Notes under the pieces: generated by a model
What the model saw: the letters and a program-made list of their open reading frames with translations, nothing else
Told to the model about the DNA's origin: nothing
Databases searched by the model: none
Source of the DNA: Bolinopsis microptera
Taxonomy: Eukaryota > Ctenophora > Tentaculata > Lobata > Bolinopsidae
NCBI RefSeq assembly: GCF_026151205.1
Contig: NC_087078.1
Coordinates: 1,939,675-2,003,674, forward strand
Direction of reading: 5' to 3'
DNA length: 64,000 nucleotides
Part shown: in pieces, positions 10,007-20,751 of the stretch
Layout of the letters: each line of letters begins with the position of its first letter
How positions within the stretch are numbered: the stretch's first letter is position 1
Translations under genes and position numbers: made by a program

Positions 10007-12215
10007 AGGACTATTGAGCGGAGGACTGTTGAGCGTAGGACTGTAGGTCGGTGAAGGTCGGAAGTAGGACTGTAGAGCGGTATCAAATCGCCAGGGTAGG
10101 ACTCTAGAGCGGCCGCCCTTATAGATCTCACAACATGAGGACTTTAGAGCGGTACGATCCTAAAATGAGGACTGTAGAGCGGTGGACTGTTGAGCGGTTG
10201 ACTTTAGGCCGGTGAAGGTCGGAAGTAGGACTGTAGAGCGGCCCTCCCTTATAGATCCCATAACATGAGGACTCTAGAGCGGTACCCTCCTATAACATGA
10301 GGACTCTATAGCGGTTGAAAATTTGAAGATTGAACACTCAACGAAGCTAAGTTATACATTGTAACTCGTGATTGATTATGGTCATGACATTATAGGATCA
10401 TAACTTTATTAAAGAGTCATGGAGTTAATGAACATTTTCATTTACTTATTATAAATATTTCATTACTAATATTATAGATTAACTTAATTTAAGATTATTG
10501 GTCGGTCTCAACGTCTTCCAAATGATTGAAATATTCCCCTGCTACTCAAAAATGTAAAACGTGTCTTCGGTATTTTAGTGAACTGTTCGTATCAATGTGA
10601 TACCGATCAAGTTGGTGCAGATCATTTAGGAATGAGGATCGCATCGTGTGACGCTTTAGCGCCTACTAAGGATATCTCATGTTCATCAATCTGGTGACGG
10701 GACTGATTCAGATCAGATCCCATCGCAGTGCGATATCTTGTTAGGATTTCAAAGGTATGGTATAAATATCACGGAGTATCCAGTTTTCGTTTATCAAATT
10801 TGATTCCTACTCCTCTTCTAGAACTACCTACAATATGCAGAGTGTTAACAGTCTTTCTCCTCCGTGTAGGCCTTACACTGTGCTTTCAGCAATACTCATA
10901 CGTATATCCGTAGCTGTGGTTGCATTGCGCCTAGTCTACTTTTTTTTATCTAGACACTTATTTTACTTCGGTGTATTCCAACAGCCACAATGTTACACAA
11001 GTGCAACCAGCCAATTACAGGAAGCCGAAGGATCTTTTTGGCCAGTGACGGTTAAGGTAGTGTGTACCATACTTTCTTCGTCCGAGACTTTGCTGCAATG
11101 TGCAGCTCCTCATTTAACCCTCACACCCGATTTCTCGAGTATTCGGCTGAGTAGACCGGGGGGCTGCATAGACCACTCATGATCCTTAGCTGAACGTCGA
11201 CGACGCTCACCCCACGACCAGGCAGTCAGTGGGTTTCGAACTCGCAACCTAACGATTGTAAGACAGGCGTTCTAACCAACTGCGCTACCTGGCCGCTCTA
11301 CTGGATGATTCTTCGGAATTTCGCTGGATTGCACAACTTTCGTCTTGGTAGATTCCAAACACAAGGAAATTTTCCTTTTGGTTGGTAATATACTTAATGA
11401 TGGGAGAACAGTGTATTGGCTATGCCCCGCTTACTAGTTTAGCAATAGCTCTATCTAGTCCCCTGCTACACGGCATGTAAACAGGGATTGGCTAGTTAGA
11501 GGCGGTCCGTGTAGGCCTTACACTGTGCTTTCAGCAATACTCATACTCATAGGAGGGTACCGCTCTAGAGTCCTCATGTTATGGGATCTATAAGGGTGGG
11601 CCGCTCTACAGTCCTACTTCCGACCTTCACCGGCAAGGTTATCCTAATATCGCATGTGTTATTGATTACGAGTTAAAAAAACATAATTTTATTCAATATT
11701 CAAATTTTTTGGAAGACGTTGAGACCGACCAATAATCTTAAATAAAGATACACTATGATATTAGTAATGAAATAATTATAATGAAAATGTTCATTAACTC
11801 CATGACTCTTTAATAAAGTTATGATCCTATAATGTCATGACCATAATCAATCACGAGTTACAATGTATAACTTAGCTTCGTTGAGTGTTCAATCTTCAAA
11901 TTTTCAACCGCTATAGAGTCCTCATGTTATAGGAGGGTACCGCTCTAGAGTCCTCATGTTATGGGATCTATAAGGGAGGGCCGCTCTACAGTCCTACTTC
12001 CGACCTTCACCGGCCTAAAGTCAACCGCTCAACAGTCCACCGCTCTACAGTCCTCATTTTAGGATCGTACCGCTCTAAAGTCCTCATGTTGTGAGATCTA
12101 TAAGGGCGGCCGCTCTAGAGTCCTACCCTGGCGATTTGACACCGCTCTACAGTCCTACTTCAGACCTTCACCGACCTACAGTCCTACGCTCAACAGTCCA
12201 CCGCTCAATAGTCCT
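10007..12215. mobile_element. Fold-back element with ~510-bp inverted arms
   Basis: The left arm (10007-10520) is the inverse of the right arm (11711-12215), with small differences. The outer half of each arm is made of repeats of AGGACT(G/C)TAGAGCGG, some joined to GCGGCCGC; the inner half is AT-rich unique sequence. The 1.2-kb centre holds a further partial copy of the motif array (11545-11633), a tRNA-like SINE head and a 39-bp direct repeat (10863-10901 and 11505-11543). There is no transposase. The structure resembles FB/Foldback elements. A related piece lies at 35479-35537. Confidence 0.8.
11214..11294 (-). ncRNA. tRNA-derived SINE head (degenerate)
   Basis: Read on the minus strand, GGCCAGG pairs with a distal CCTGGTC as an acceptor stem. 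It includes an A box (TAGCGCAGTTGG) and a B box (GAGTTCGAAACC), the internal RNA polymerase III promoter parts. The D and anticodon stems are mismatched and extra bases precede the 3' acceptor strand, so it is not a working tRNA. The SINE body would continue toward lower coordinates. Confidence 0.55.
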
Positions 12216-12606
12216 GCTCCCCTTTCATCCCCAACACACTAGCTCGTCTTGGCTTTCCACTTCAAGTTTATAAACTTATTCATAAAGCCATAACATTAAC
12301 TTTAATCTGCTCTTTCAGCTTCTCCAACATTGAGGAAATCAGTGGAAAACAAAAAGAAAGGCCAGCAAGATTAACTATCGTCCAAAAACCGAGAAAAGGT
12401 AGGATATTTAGAATTTCGCGTGTCGCCATACAGTTTTTTCCGTGATTTATGTTTGTACTGATATACAAATTATTTGGGAGGAATTTCTCTCCCATCATCA
12501 TTCATCGGTCTCTTAACCGATTAAAAATTCACATAGTCATATCCGAACACATCGATCTTAGTTTGCAGTTTACAAATTTGTCTGTTTAGAGTCGCTACAA
12601 TTAAAT
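12216..12606. other. Region upstream of the first recognised Kv exon
   Basis: A possible splice acceptor (TTTGCAG) ends at 12568, with the Kv frame open from there to the ATG at 12607. The ATG may therefore be internal to an exon. I find no T1 tetramerisation domain in this stretch. Confidence 0.45.
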
Positions 12607-15600
12607 ATGGAAGGCGGCAAATACGCCTCTGCTGATCAAAACAGAAAGGGAAGGATCCAAAGTAACCATGGTAACGAGGATGGTAACGAGGATGTTAACA
12701 ATGATAGTTCCTCTGCACTTTCTTCCAACAGATCGACAGATGAACAAACCGGCCCCAAAACCCTCAAAACCAGGATATACGACATATTAGAGAATCCAGA
12801 GACTGGTTTAGTGAGTATTAGTAAATCTAAAGATTTACTGGCATTTTAGGTTGATGATAAACCCCATATTGTGATGTTTCAGCAGTCAAATAGTATCTGA
12901 CTTTATTAAATAAATGATTCATCAGGCAGCACAGTGTTTTAGTTTGGTAAGCATGGTTCTGATCGTGCTTTCCGTGGGAACATTCATTGCGGAAACTATG
13001 CCGGAATTCAGAGCGGACCTTAAAAAGGTAAGAACATTATCGTAGTTCAGCTTAGTTACCCAAAATCAAGACACTTTGAGCTTATGACAGTAACTAGGTA
13101 TAAGTAGTATACCCTATACTATAAGCAAGGGTAACTGCCTACTTAGAAATTCCCCCCAGCCCTGGTATACAACTACAACTGGAATGTTCTTCTACGGTTC
13201 CGAGACGTTTTTCATCGCATTCTTCACTTTTGAACTGGTCGGGAGATTGGTCACGTGCCCTAACAAGGTCAGTGGAGTGTGCTGAAGTGGCTATGAAGAT
13301 CTGATACAGGAAATACCACGTGGAATAAATGATGAATCACAGTCTACCCAATTCTACCTTAAATAACCTTTAAAATGGTTTAATTTCAGAAAAGATTTGT
13401 GAGAAATTTTCTGAACATTATCGATCTGACATCGATCCTACCATATTACGTAGAGCTAATGGTCCCAAAGGTATGTTTAGTTCCATACACATTATATTTC
13501 AAAATCACCTTTTTTTTCGCAGATCAATAAAGGACTCAAAATAAAAGCGAAAGATTTTTAATAGATCATTGAATTAACAATTTATTTATGAACTTTTAAA
13601 ATTAAACCTTGACAGAATGCCGATGATGAAAGGGTGAGTTTACGCATCTGATAGAAATCAAATAAAGAATATTTTAAACATTTTCCTAGTTATTCCTTCA
13701 TTTGCATACAAAATCTTGACTTTATTTCTTCTAAAGATGTTGATTTAACTTTTAAAATTAAACCTTAACAGAATACCGATGGTGAAAGGGTGAGTTTACG
13801 TATCTGATAGATATTAAATAAAGAATATTTTAAATATTTGGCTAGAATTATCCTTCATTTGCATTAAAAATCTTGATTTTATTTCTTCTATAGATGTGGA
13901 TTCTGACACGTGACATTAATAAACCAATGTTTCCACTATTCACCAATCAAACCCCAGAATCAATGTCACGTGTAAAAAAATATGCATCACCTCCCCACCA
14001 GAATCCACATTTATATTCCAGCTCCTTATTTTCAACGATGTGTATAATATTAAATATATATTTACCCAAGAATCTAACTGACTGCTGCTCTTTACTAAAA
14101 TGCAAAATCTCTAAGAGCAGTTCCCCTTCTCTCAGAATAGTAACTCCATGACGTCATCTCTGGTTGTTCTGCGTGTTCTGCGCTTGTTCAGAGTGCTCAG
14201 GATATTCAAGCTAGGTCATCACAGCAATAACATGGTCGCGTTTGGGGTTGCGCTGAAGTGCAGTCTACTGGATCTATTGTCTCTAGGTCTCTTCCTTGTT
14301 ATTGATATTGTCGTCTTTGCCAGGTTGGTCTAACATCTGTTTATAAAAAGGCTCTTACAGTTTATCCCCTAGTTACATTTACAATACCTAATAAAGTAAT
14401 AAGCATTTGAATGAACATTACGACATTTTTCCTGTCCATTTACAGTCCGTTCAACTTTTTCCCCAAACATATTCCATCAGAAACTTATTAAGTTATAACT
14501 ATCGAGGATATCAGGATATGACTAGTAAGTTATGTCCAATTTAAGGTTAAGACTGGATCTGGAGGAGTCATTTAGGGCCTACGAAATAATTTCCACCGGT
14601 ATTTTGTCGAACTGAATATTCTGCACCGTTTGAACGTCCTCGATTTGCTTGAATCTCGAAATTGTCGAGCTGGAGACCAGTCTTACAGGTTCTAATTTGA
14701 CGTTTCAGAGCTACTTCAGGTAGTGAGTTATGTCTAATTTATGGTTAAGACTGGATCTGGAGGAGCCATTTTGCGGCCTACGAAATAATTTACACCGGTA
14801 TTTTGTCGAACTGTACATCCTGGCTCCTGCACCCTTTTTACCTTATCACTTTCTTTGCAGCTTTATCAAATGATATTGATTTAATAAAACATTATTTGCT
14901 GAAATTGGGAAAAAATCGTCAACAAATATTAAAATGTTGGATTTGGAAATGTATGCCTACAATAATGCCTACGATAATGCCTACGATCGTTCATTTTATA
15001 ATGTCTCTTCATAATTATATCCGTTCACGGCAATGTCTGGTCAAATTACGTCTGATATGACATGTATTTGTAAGACTCGTGGACGATCAGCTCCAGCAAA
15101 AAACATAACTTGTGAGAAGATCTAAACATTTTAGTGTGTGATCCTGGTACAGAGACACAAAGTTGGGTGCAAATGCGTCATAGCATACAAATACGCCACA
15201 GCATACGTCACAGCATATAAAATACGTCACCGCATTTTTGTTTAAACCCCCTCTCACCCCAGTGTGCTGTATTACTGTGAGATGAAGGACGATGGGAGCA
15301 TTGCTAAAGATGACCCCAACAACTTCTCAAGTATCCCAGCATCCTGCTGGTGGGCTGTAGCGACTATAACTACTGTTGGATACGGTGATATGTACCCCCG
15401 TACTTTCCTGGGCAGGATATTTGCTAGTTTGTGTGTTTTCAGTGGCATTCTTGTGATTGCCTTCCAAGTGCCTATTATCGTGGCAAAGGTTAGTTTTGAA
15501 AACAGTTAGTTATCATTGTTTTCTTATCTCTTAAAACGACCAATGAGCTTGTAGAATTTACAGTAACTGAACAGTAATATTAGCTAATTCAGTACAATTA

Positions 15601-15799
15601 TAATTACATAATATCACAATATGATAACAATTTGTTCCGACAACTACACCCTGATAATTTACAGTTTACGTGGCAATACATGCGAGGTAGCAATATGATA
15701 GACGAAGAAACGGAATCAGACGAGGAAGAGGAAGAGGATGGAGATAAATCAGAGAAAGAAGATACTATCTTAGATAGCAACCACAGATCAGATAAATAA
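12607..15799 (+). CDS. Shaker-superfamily voltage-gated K+ channel, multi-exon, T1 domain not found
   Basis: This encodes a plasma-membrane tetrameric potassium channel subunit. Exons, by GT/AG sites, phase and conservation: 12607-12810, 12926-13027, 13160-13267, 13390-13470, 13616-13633, 13772-13789, 14136-14323, 15263-15488 and 15665-15799, giving about 359 residues. S1 follows ENPETG (SMVLIVLSVGTFIAETMPEF). S2 contains ETFFIAFFTFELVGRLVTCP and S3 NIIDLTSILPYYVEL. S4 carries four arginines and a lysine in the every-third pattern (RVLRLFRVLRIFKLGHHS). The selectivity filter is TVGYGDMYP. The C-terminus is a short acidic tail (EEEEEDGDK). Two oddities: the S6 gating motif, normally PVP, reads QVPIIV, and exons five and six are duplicated 18-nt microexons in the S3-S4 linker. 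The usual N-terminal T1 domain is not seen. It is either further upstream or lost, so the start is provisional. The 940-bp intron before the pore exon holds a ~95-bp direct repeat (from 14527 and 14725). Confidence 0.9.
13616..13633 (+). other. Kv microexon A (NADDER)
   Basis: This 18-nt exon lies between ACAG and GTGAGT and encodes NADDER in phase 0, in the S3-S4 linker position. It sits in a unit of about 156 bp that is tandemly duplicated. Confidence 0.65.
13772..13789 (+). other. Kv microexon B (NTDGER), duplicate of A
   Basis: This 18-nt exon, again between ACAG and GTGAGT, encodes NTDGER in phase 0 and lies 156 bp from microexon A with similar intron flanks. Either or both can be included without changing frame, so use may be alternative or cumulative. 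Confidence 0.65.
13986..14014. repeat. Dispersed transposon-end motif in a Kv intron
   Basis: The word ATCACCTCCCCACCAG followed by AATCCACATTTAT is nearly the same as 21908-21936. Here it faces an inverted, imperfect partner near 13893 (ATGTGGATTCTGACACGTGA), so the ~120-bp unit may be a short MITE lying between microexon B and the S4 exon. Confidence 0.4.
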
Positions 15800-17565
15800 G
15801 ACAAGTACATGATTTAAAATACAGTTGAAATATAGCTACCTAACTAACAGTAATAAAGTAGATTTTAATTTCCCCACCTTTTTCTCACTGAGGTGAGTTT
15901 TGAAACTTGACATTTTTCATTTGTTGTGGTAGTGCCAAACTTCTGATCAGATAACTTTAAAATGGACACTATAATTACAATTCTTCGCTTTTGAGAGCAT
16001 ATCTAATACAAGTTATTGTTTTCTGATATTAATTGTATTGATCCAACTTTAAACTTGTTAATTAATTATCATTTCTTGAATTTGAAGGCGAAGCACGCAG
16101 GAAATATCGAAATTTAATTATTCATTATATTATGCAAATTTATAATACTTTTGTCTTTTAAGTACCTATTAAGAATTTATCGTACTTTAAACTAGTACCT
16201 ATTTTTAGTACTTTTAGGTAAGCGATTAAGTTGATACAATTATAATTTCTGGTTACGTTCAACTTTTGTTTTCAAACGGATTTTTAGACGAACAGTGGTT
16301 TGCGTGGCATTCTGAACTCACCAAGTTATGTTGGATCCGTCAGTTGGGGTCTTGTTGCTACAGTACGTTGCATATCTTTTAGCGAAAAGAGATGTACATT
16401 GTGCAACTTGTATTGGGGTCTTGTTGCTACAGTACGTTGCATATCTTTTAGCGAAAAGAGATGTACATTGTGCAACTTGTATCACGTGTCTTGATGAATC
16501 GTTTTAAGCTGTATCACATGTAATCCAGTGTTACATTGATTAGTAAGACTGCAGTAAAAACGAATTGTTTGAATTAAATGGTATAAGACTGTGTGTTTGA
16601 AGATATCTGAATTAAGAGATACCAAGACGTTTCTCCGTGCCGAGTTTATAGTGTTTAACAGTAGCAGTGTTCTCAGAACCTCGTGCCTCAGTATAGTTAC
16701 GGTCAAGGTTGGAAATAGGGTCAGACCCAGAGCTGTGGTTATTGGTTAAGATAACAGAGGCTCTGAGGCGGACTGTCGTGCATATTGCTCCACGCCGTTA
16801 TGGCTATATACATTTATTTCTGTTTTTGTTATTCTCACTTTTACAAACAGACCGTATTTCACAGTACTCCCATCTAGGATTTGTGCTTTCGCTGTTGTAG
16901 CACCAGGGCCTTGTGGCACTGAAATAAAATATCATCACTTCTTATTACTAAAACACATTGGTTTAACTGTGCATCGACATAATCAAAACAAAAATATTCA
17001 AAGGCAGCTTGAACATAGAATCTTTGCATAGAACATTTTGCACTGTGGACTGCAGTAGACTGTGCATTGTGCAAGCAGTGCTAGGTTATCTAGGCTAGCT
17101 TCAAGCTTGCTGGTCTCTTGCTCGCTTCTCAGCAAAAAAGACTAGCAAGCTAGGTAACTATAAACTTAAACCGTATTACTCCAAACTCTGGCCATAAACA
17201 GTAGAATTTGCTGTTTGCGTTTAACTGGTGTCCAAAATAAGAAAATAGCAGTGTTTTTGTTAATCAACAATAACAAATAAACTATTAGGGAAGCAATGTC
17301 ATAGAGGGATTTCAGATTTGGAATCAGTGTCCAAAATACATCGATTTGCAATTTGGGTCACTTTGATATCATCGCAGGGCCCTATATGCACCTACACTGT
17401 TATACACGGATAGGTCCAATTCTAATCCCCACCAGACTGCTCTATTATATTTGTCGCGACATAGTATCCTCTGCCCTGTGATATTAATAGTATCTAGTAG
17501 CGAACAAAAAATTACTCTGGGATCTATACTAGGAATACAATAACCAATTCATCATTTATAACATC
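15800..17565. other. Kv 3' flank; 69-bp tandem duplication at 16344-16481
   Basis: Likely Kv 3' UTR begins the stretch. Two 69-bp units start at 16344 and 16413; both contain TTGGGGTCTTGTTGCTACAG. Near 17318-17346 lies one copy of a word found at three places in the window (AATCAGTGTCCAAAATACAT). There is no gene. Confidence 0.5.
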
Positions 17566-17591
17566 TATATTATAACATCTATATCATAACA

Positions 17592-18455
17592 GACACGTTT
17601 GGTGAACTGCCCCGACATGATCTGAAACTGCTACTGGGTGACTTCAATGGAAAAGTTACTTCAAACAGATATGGATTCGAGGGAGTTATTGGTGGAGAAT
17701 CTCTCCATAGTTCATCAAGCGACAATGGGACCAGGCTCATGGATTTCTGTGCAGCCAATCAACTTGTTATTGGTGGAACTCTGTTCCAGCATAGAGACAT
17801 CCACAAGGGTACATGGCGGTCTCCTAACGGGTTAACTGTGAATCAAATAGATCATATTTGTATTAGTGGACGATTCCAACACTCGCTACTCGATGTTAAG
17901 GTATGTCGTGGGGCTGACATTGGTTCAGATCACTATCTTGTTCGTGGACGGCTGCAAATCAAACTGCAGTCGGTAGCTAAGATCACTGCTAAAAGGCACG
18001 ATGTGCCTGCTATCGAACATTTGCGAAACTCGTCTAAGGTTCAAGAGTACAACGTGGCTCTTCAGAACCGTTTTGATTGTCTGGCTAATGAGGTCAACCT
18101 TGAGGACATGTGGGATAATTTCAAGCAGACAGTCACTGATGTCTCGATGGAAGTGCTTGGAAAGCGTCCCCGGAAGGTTAAAGAACAACACCTTTCGCAA
18201 ACCTCTAAGAATTTGATAGAGCAACGGGGAATGTTCAAACGGAGGGATCCCACTTCAAACGACAATAGATCAGCCTACTCTAAACTTAATAAATTAGTTA
18301 AGAAAAGTTGTAAAATTGACGACAACAACTGGGCTACTAAAATAGCGACTGATCTAGAGGAGGCTTCTAAGAAAGGCCAGCAAAGGGAAGTTTGGGATAA
18401 GATAAAGAAGATTTCTGGGAAAAAGAAGAAGAAAGTGGGTACCTATGTCAGTTAG
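17592..18455 (+). pseudogene. LINE endonuclease fragment, frameshifted from the reverse transcriptase
   Basis: This is the C-terminal part of an exonuclease-endonuclease-phosphatase domain that nicks target DNA for LINE integration. The catalytic sets LLLGDFNGKV (the GDxN motif) and GSDHYLV (the SDH motif) are present; the N-terminal N and E motifs are missing through truncation. The open frame runs from about 17592. A methionine at 17739 is only internal. A basic linker (KKISGKKKKKVGT) ends in a stop after a shift of frame near the AAG/AAA run at 18418-18435. The reverse transcriptase continues in the next frame, so an indel in this low-complexity run probably broke one original ORF. Confidence 0.8.
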
Positions 18456-20214
18456 GGATAAGGATGGTCATTTTATTACAGACCCGGACAGTCAGAAGGA
18501 AAGGTGGAAGGAGCACTTTACTGAGCTCTTAAATCCTCCACTATCGGATGCCAATCTTGATGACCTCGATGGTGTGCCCTCACAACCGAGTTTTGACTAC
18601 CTTTCTTGTTCTGATGGACCTCCTTCTAGAGATGAGATTAGTTATGCTCTAAAGAAACTGAAGAACTGCAAAAGTGCAGGGGTTGATGAGATAACTAATG
18701 AACAACTTAAGTATGGTGGAAGTGCTCTTGTTGGCCAACTAGAGCTACTGTTTAAAAAGGTATGGGAGGAAGAGGTGATCCCTGAGGATTGGCTTAAAGG
18801 TGTTATAGTGGTTATCGGAAAGAAGGGAGACACCTCATACTGCTGCAATAATAGGGGTATAACTCTTAGGGCAACGTCTTCTAAGGTTCTTCAAATGGTT
18901 CTTCTTAAGAGGCTGGATGTTGGAATGGAGTGTCTTCTTAGGGAAAATCAGTGTGGGTTCAGACGGAACCGCTCATGTATTGATCAGATTTATTCCATCC
19001 GCACCATTATTCACAACTGCATTGAGTTTAACATTCCACTTTATGTTAATTTCATTGATTTTAAGGCAGCGTTTGATTCCATCAGAAGAGAGTTTATTTG
19101 GTCAAGCATGAGACACTATGGACTTCCTGAGAAATATGTTAGAATTTTTCAGGCATTCTTCAACGGAACCATGAGTGCTGTCAGGGTTAATGGTGAAATG
19201 TCTGATTGGTTCTCTGTTAATTCGGGCACTGGACAGGGTGATATCCAGGGGCCCCCTGTATTTAATTTTTGTCTGAACTTTGGAATCTTTCTGGCCGAGG
19301 TTCACAAGGCAATCAGTCATGGTGCTGTACTGCAAAAGGAACTAAAGGGTGCAGATGAAAAAGTTATCATGGATAGTGACTACGCTGATGATCTGGCAGT
19401 GATGGACAATACTGAAGAAGGGCTGCAAGAGTCCACTGATCTTATAGCTTATTACACCTCTTATGCTGGGTTAAAGATCAACGCTAAAAAGACACAATGC
19501 ATGGCGATCAGCAAGTGTGCGTCCCAGCGACCTTACACCGAAAGAGACAGTATAAAGCTAACAGTGGAGGGAGAACCTGTTGAACAGGTCAGCAACTTTG
19601 TTTATCTTGGTGCCAACATCAGTGGGGATGGTACCATTGACCGAGATCTTGACATCAGGATCCAGCGTGCTAATGGTGCGTTCCATCAGCTTTGGAAGAT
19701 ATGGAACAGTCGAACTATAAGAACGCCCACCAAAATCCGTATCTACAAGGCTGCTGTTATTACTATTCTGTTATATGGAGCTGAAGTGTGGAACACAACA
19801 AAGAAGCAGATGAAACGGTTTGAGGTCTTCCATCTGACCTCCCTGAGAAGAATCTTGAAGATAAAGTGGTTCTTCCATGTCTCCAATGAAGAAGTTCTCA
19901 GGCGTGCTGGAATTAAGTCTATCGAAACTTTCATCGGTGCGGCTAGACTAAGGTGGTACGGACATGTTGTCAGAATGCCAGAGACGCGGTTTCCCAATTT
20001 CTTACTGGATTGGAAACCAAACTATGGAAAGAGACTGAGAGGACGACCCCGCAAAGGCTGGATGGCCTGTGTACTCGAGGATGCGGCTGAATTTACAGGT
20101 GTCGATAACATCAGCAGAGATGCAGTAAAACAGTTGGCTCTAAAGCGAGTGGAATGGAGGAACATGTTACGCCGTAGAAGAGATGTGTGTGATGCAGGCC
20201 ACTCCAACGACTAG
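18445..20214 (+). pseudogene. LINE reverse transcriptase (ORF2 C-terminal part)
   Basis: This 589-codon open frame encodes a non-LTR reverse transcriptase. The fingers motif includes KSAGVDEITNEQLKYGG, the palm A motif is YVNFIDFKAAFDSI, the B region is GTGQGDIQGPPVFNF and the catalytic C motif is DSDYADDLAVM. A thumb and the C-terminal LRRILKIKWF and LRWYGHVVRM stretches follow. All three palm acidic residues are present, so this half looks undamaged. It starts in a different frame from the endonuclease part, so no intact ORF2 protein can be made without frameshifting. The B motif (GQGD rather than the common RQGC/RQGD) is a variant. The stop is followed by only a short 3' tail. Confidence 0.85.
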
Positions 20215-20480
20215 GAGGAGACCTCTTCATGTAGCATGTATGTATATTATAACTTATTAATACTAACATTAAAAGACAATGCCATTACAATAAGGGACCG
20301 TTCACATGACACATATTACGTCTGCAAAAATCCAAGCTAGAATTCTGACATCATATGTTATACGTAAAAGATCCCTCATTTAAGATTTATCAAATTCCAC
20401 TAATTTTCTAAGTAAATATAATTGAAAGGAGCGACATGACTGACTAAACCAGAATGCTCAAAACATCTTCCGGTTAGTTA

Positions 20481-20751
20481 AGAATCCCAGCGGGGATGTG
20501 GGGCAAGACTCAGTTCATGCTGGAAGAAGTAGCAGCCAGCAGAAAATTCAGCATCGCCCGCATCCACGTGGAACGCTCCATTGGCTATCTGAAGCGGTAC
20601 AAGATTTTGGGAAACAAAGTTGTGGCGAAGATGTTGCCTTATAATATTATCTGAGCGACATCGCATTCGGGTGTGCCCAACTTGTCAATTTGAACCCTGT
20701 TTTTTTAAGGGAGTTGGAAAGTGATTTTTTAAAAATGACCAGGTCTACTTA
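20481..20751 (+). pseudogene. PIF/Harbinger-type (DDE_Tnp_4) transposase C-terminal relic
   Basis: The translation MLEEVAASRKFSIARIHVER, then SIGYLKRYKILGN, matches the end of Harbinger-type DDE transposases, where the Glu of IHVER is the last acid of the catalytic triad. A frameshift at about 20645 moves the match to another frame (CAQLVNLNPVFLRELE), after which it stops. The earlier catalytic residues are absent. It is a dead fragment just downstream of the truncated LINE. Confidence 0.7.

Larger units (their letters stand above)
17577..20242 (+). mobile_element. 5'-truncated LINE (non-LTR retrotransposon)
   Basis: The element retains the C-terminal half of an AP-like endonuclease and a reverse transcriptase, then a very short 3' tail. 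An 11-bp word, TATATTATAAC, lies at 17566-17576 and again at 20243-20253, and is a candidate target duplication. Because the word is AT-rich, this support is moderate. Loss of the endonuclease N-terminus fits 5' truncation during target-primed reverse transcription. The C-terminal sequence LRWYGHVVRMP is common in LINE ORF2 proteins from invertebrates; I do not assign a clade. Confidence 0.8.

Noticed and set aside
11214-11294. Functional tRNA (anticodon TAC) on the minus strand
   Set aside because: The anticodon, D and T stems are badly mispaired and extra bases precede the acceptor strand; it is better read as a SINE head.
13894-14151. 85-codon ORF between Kv microexon B and the S4 exon as an extra Kv exon
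   Set aside because: It has no Kv similarity, coincides with a MITE-like inverted repeat, and the S4 exon acceptor at 14135 joins the microexons in phase without it.
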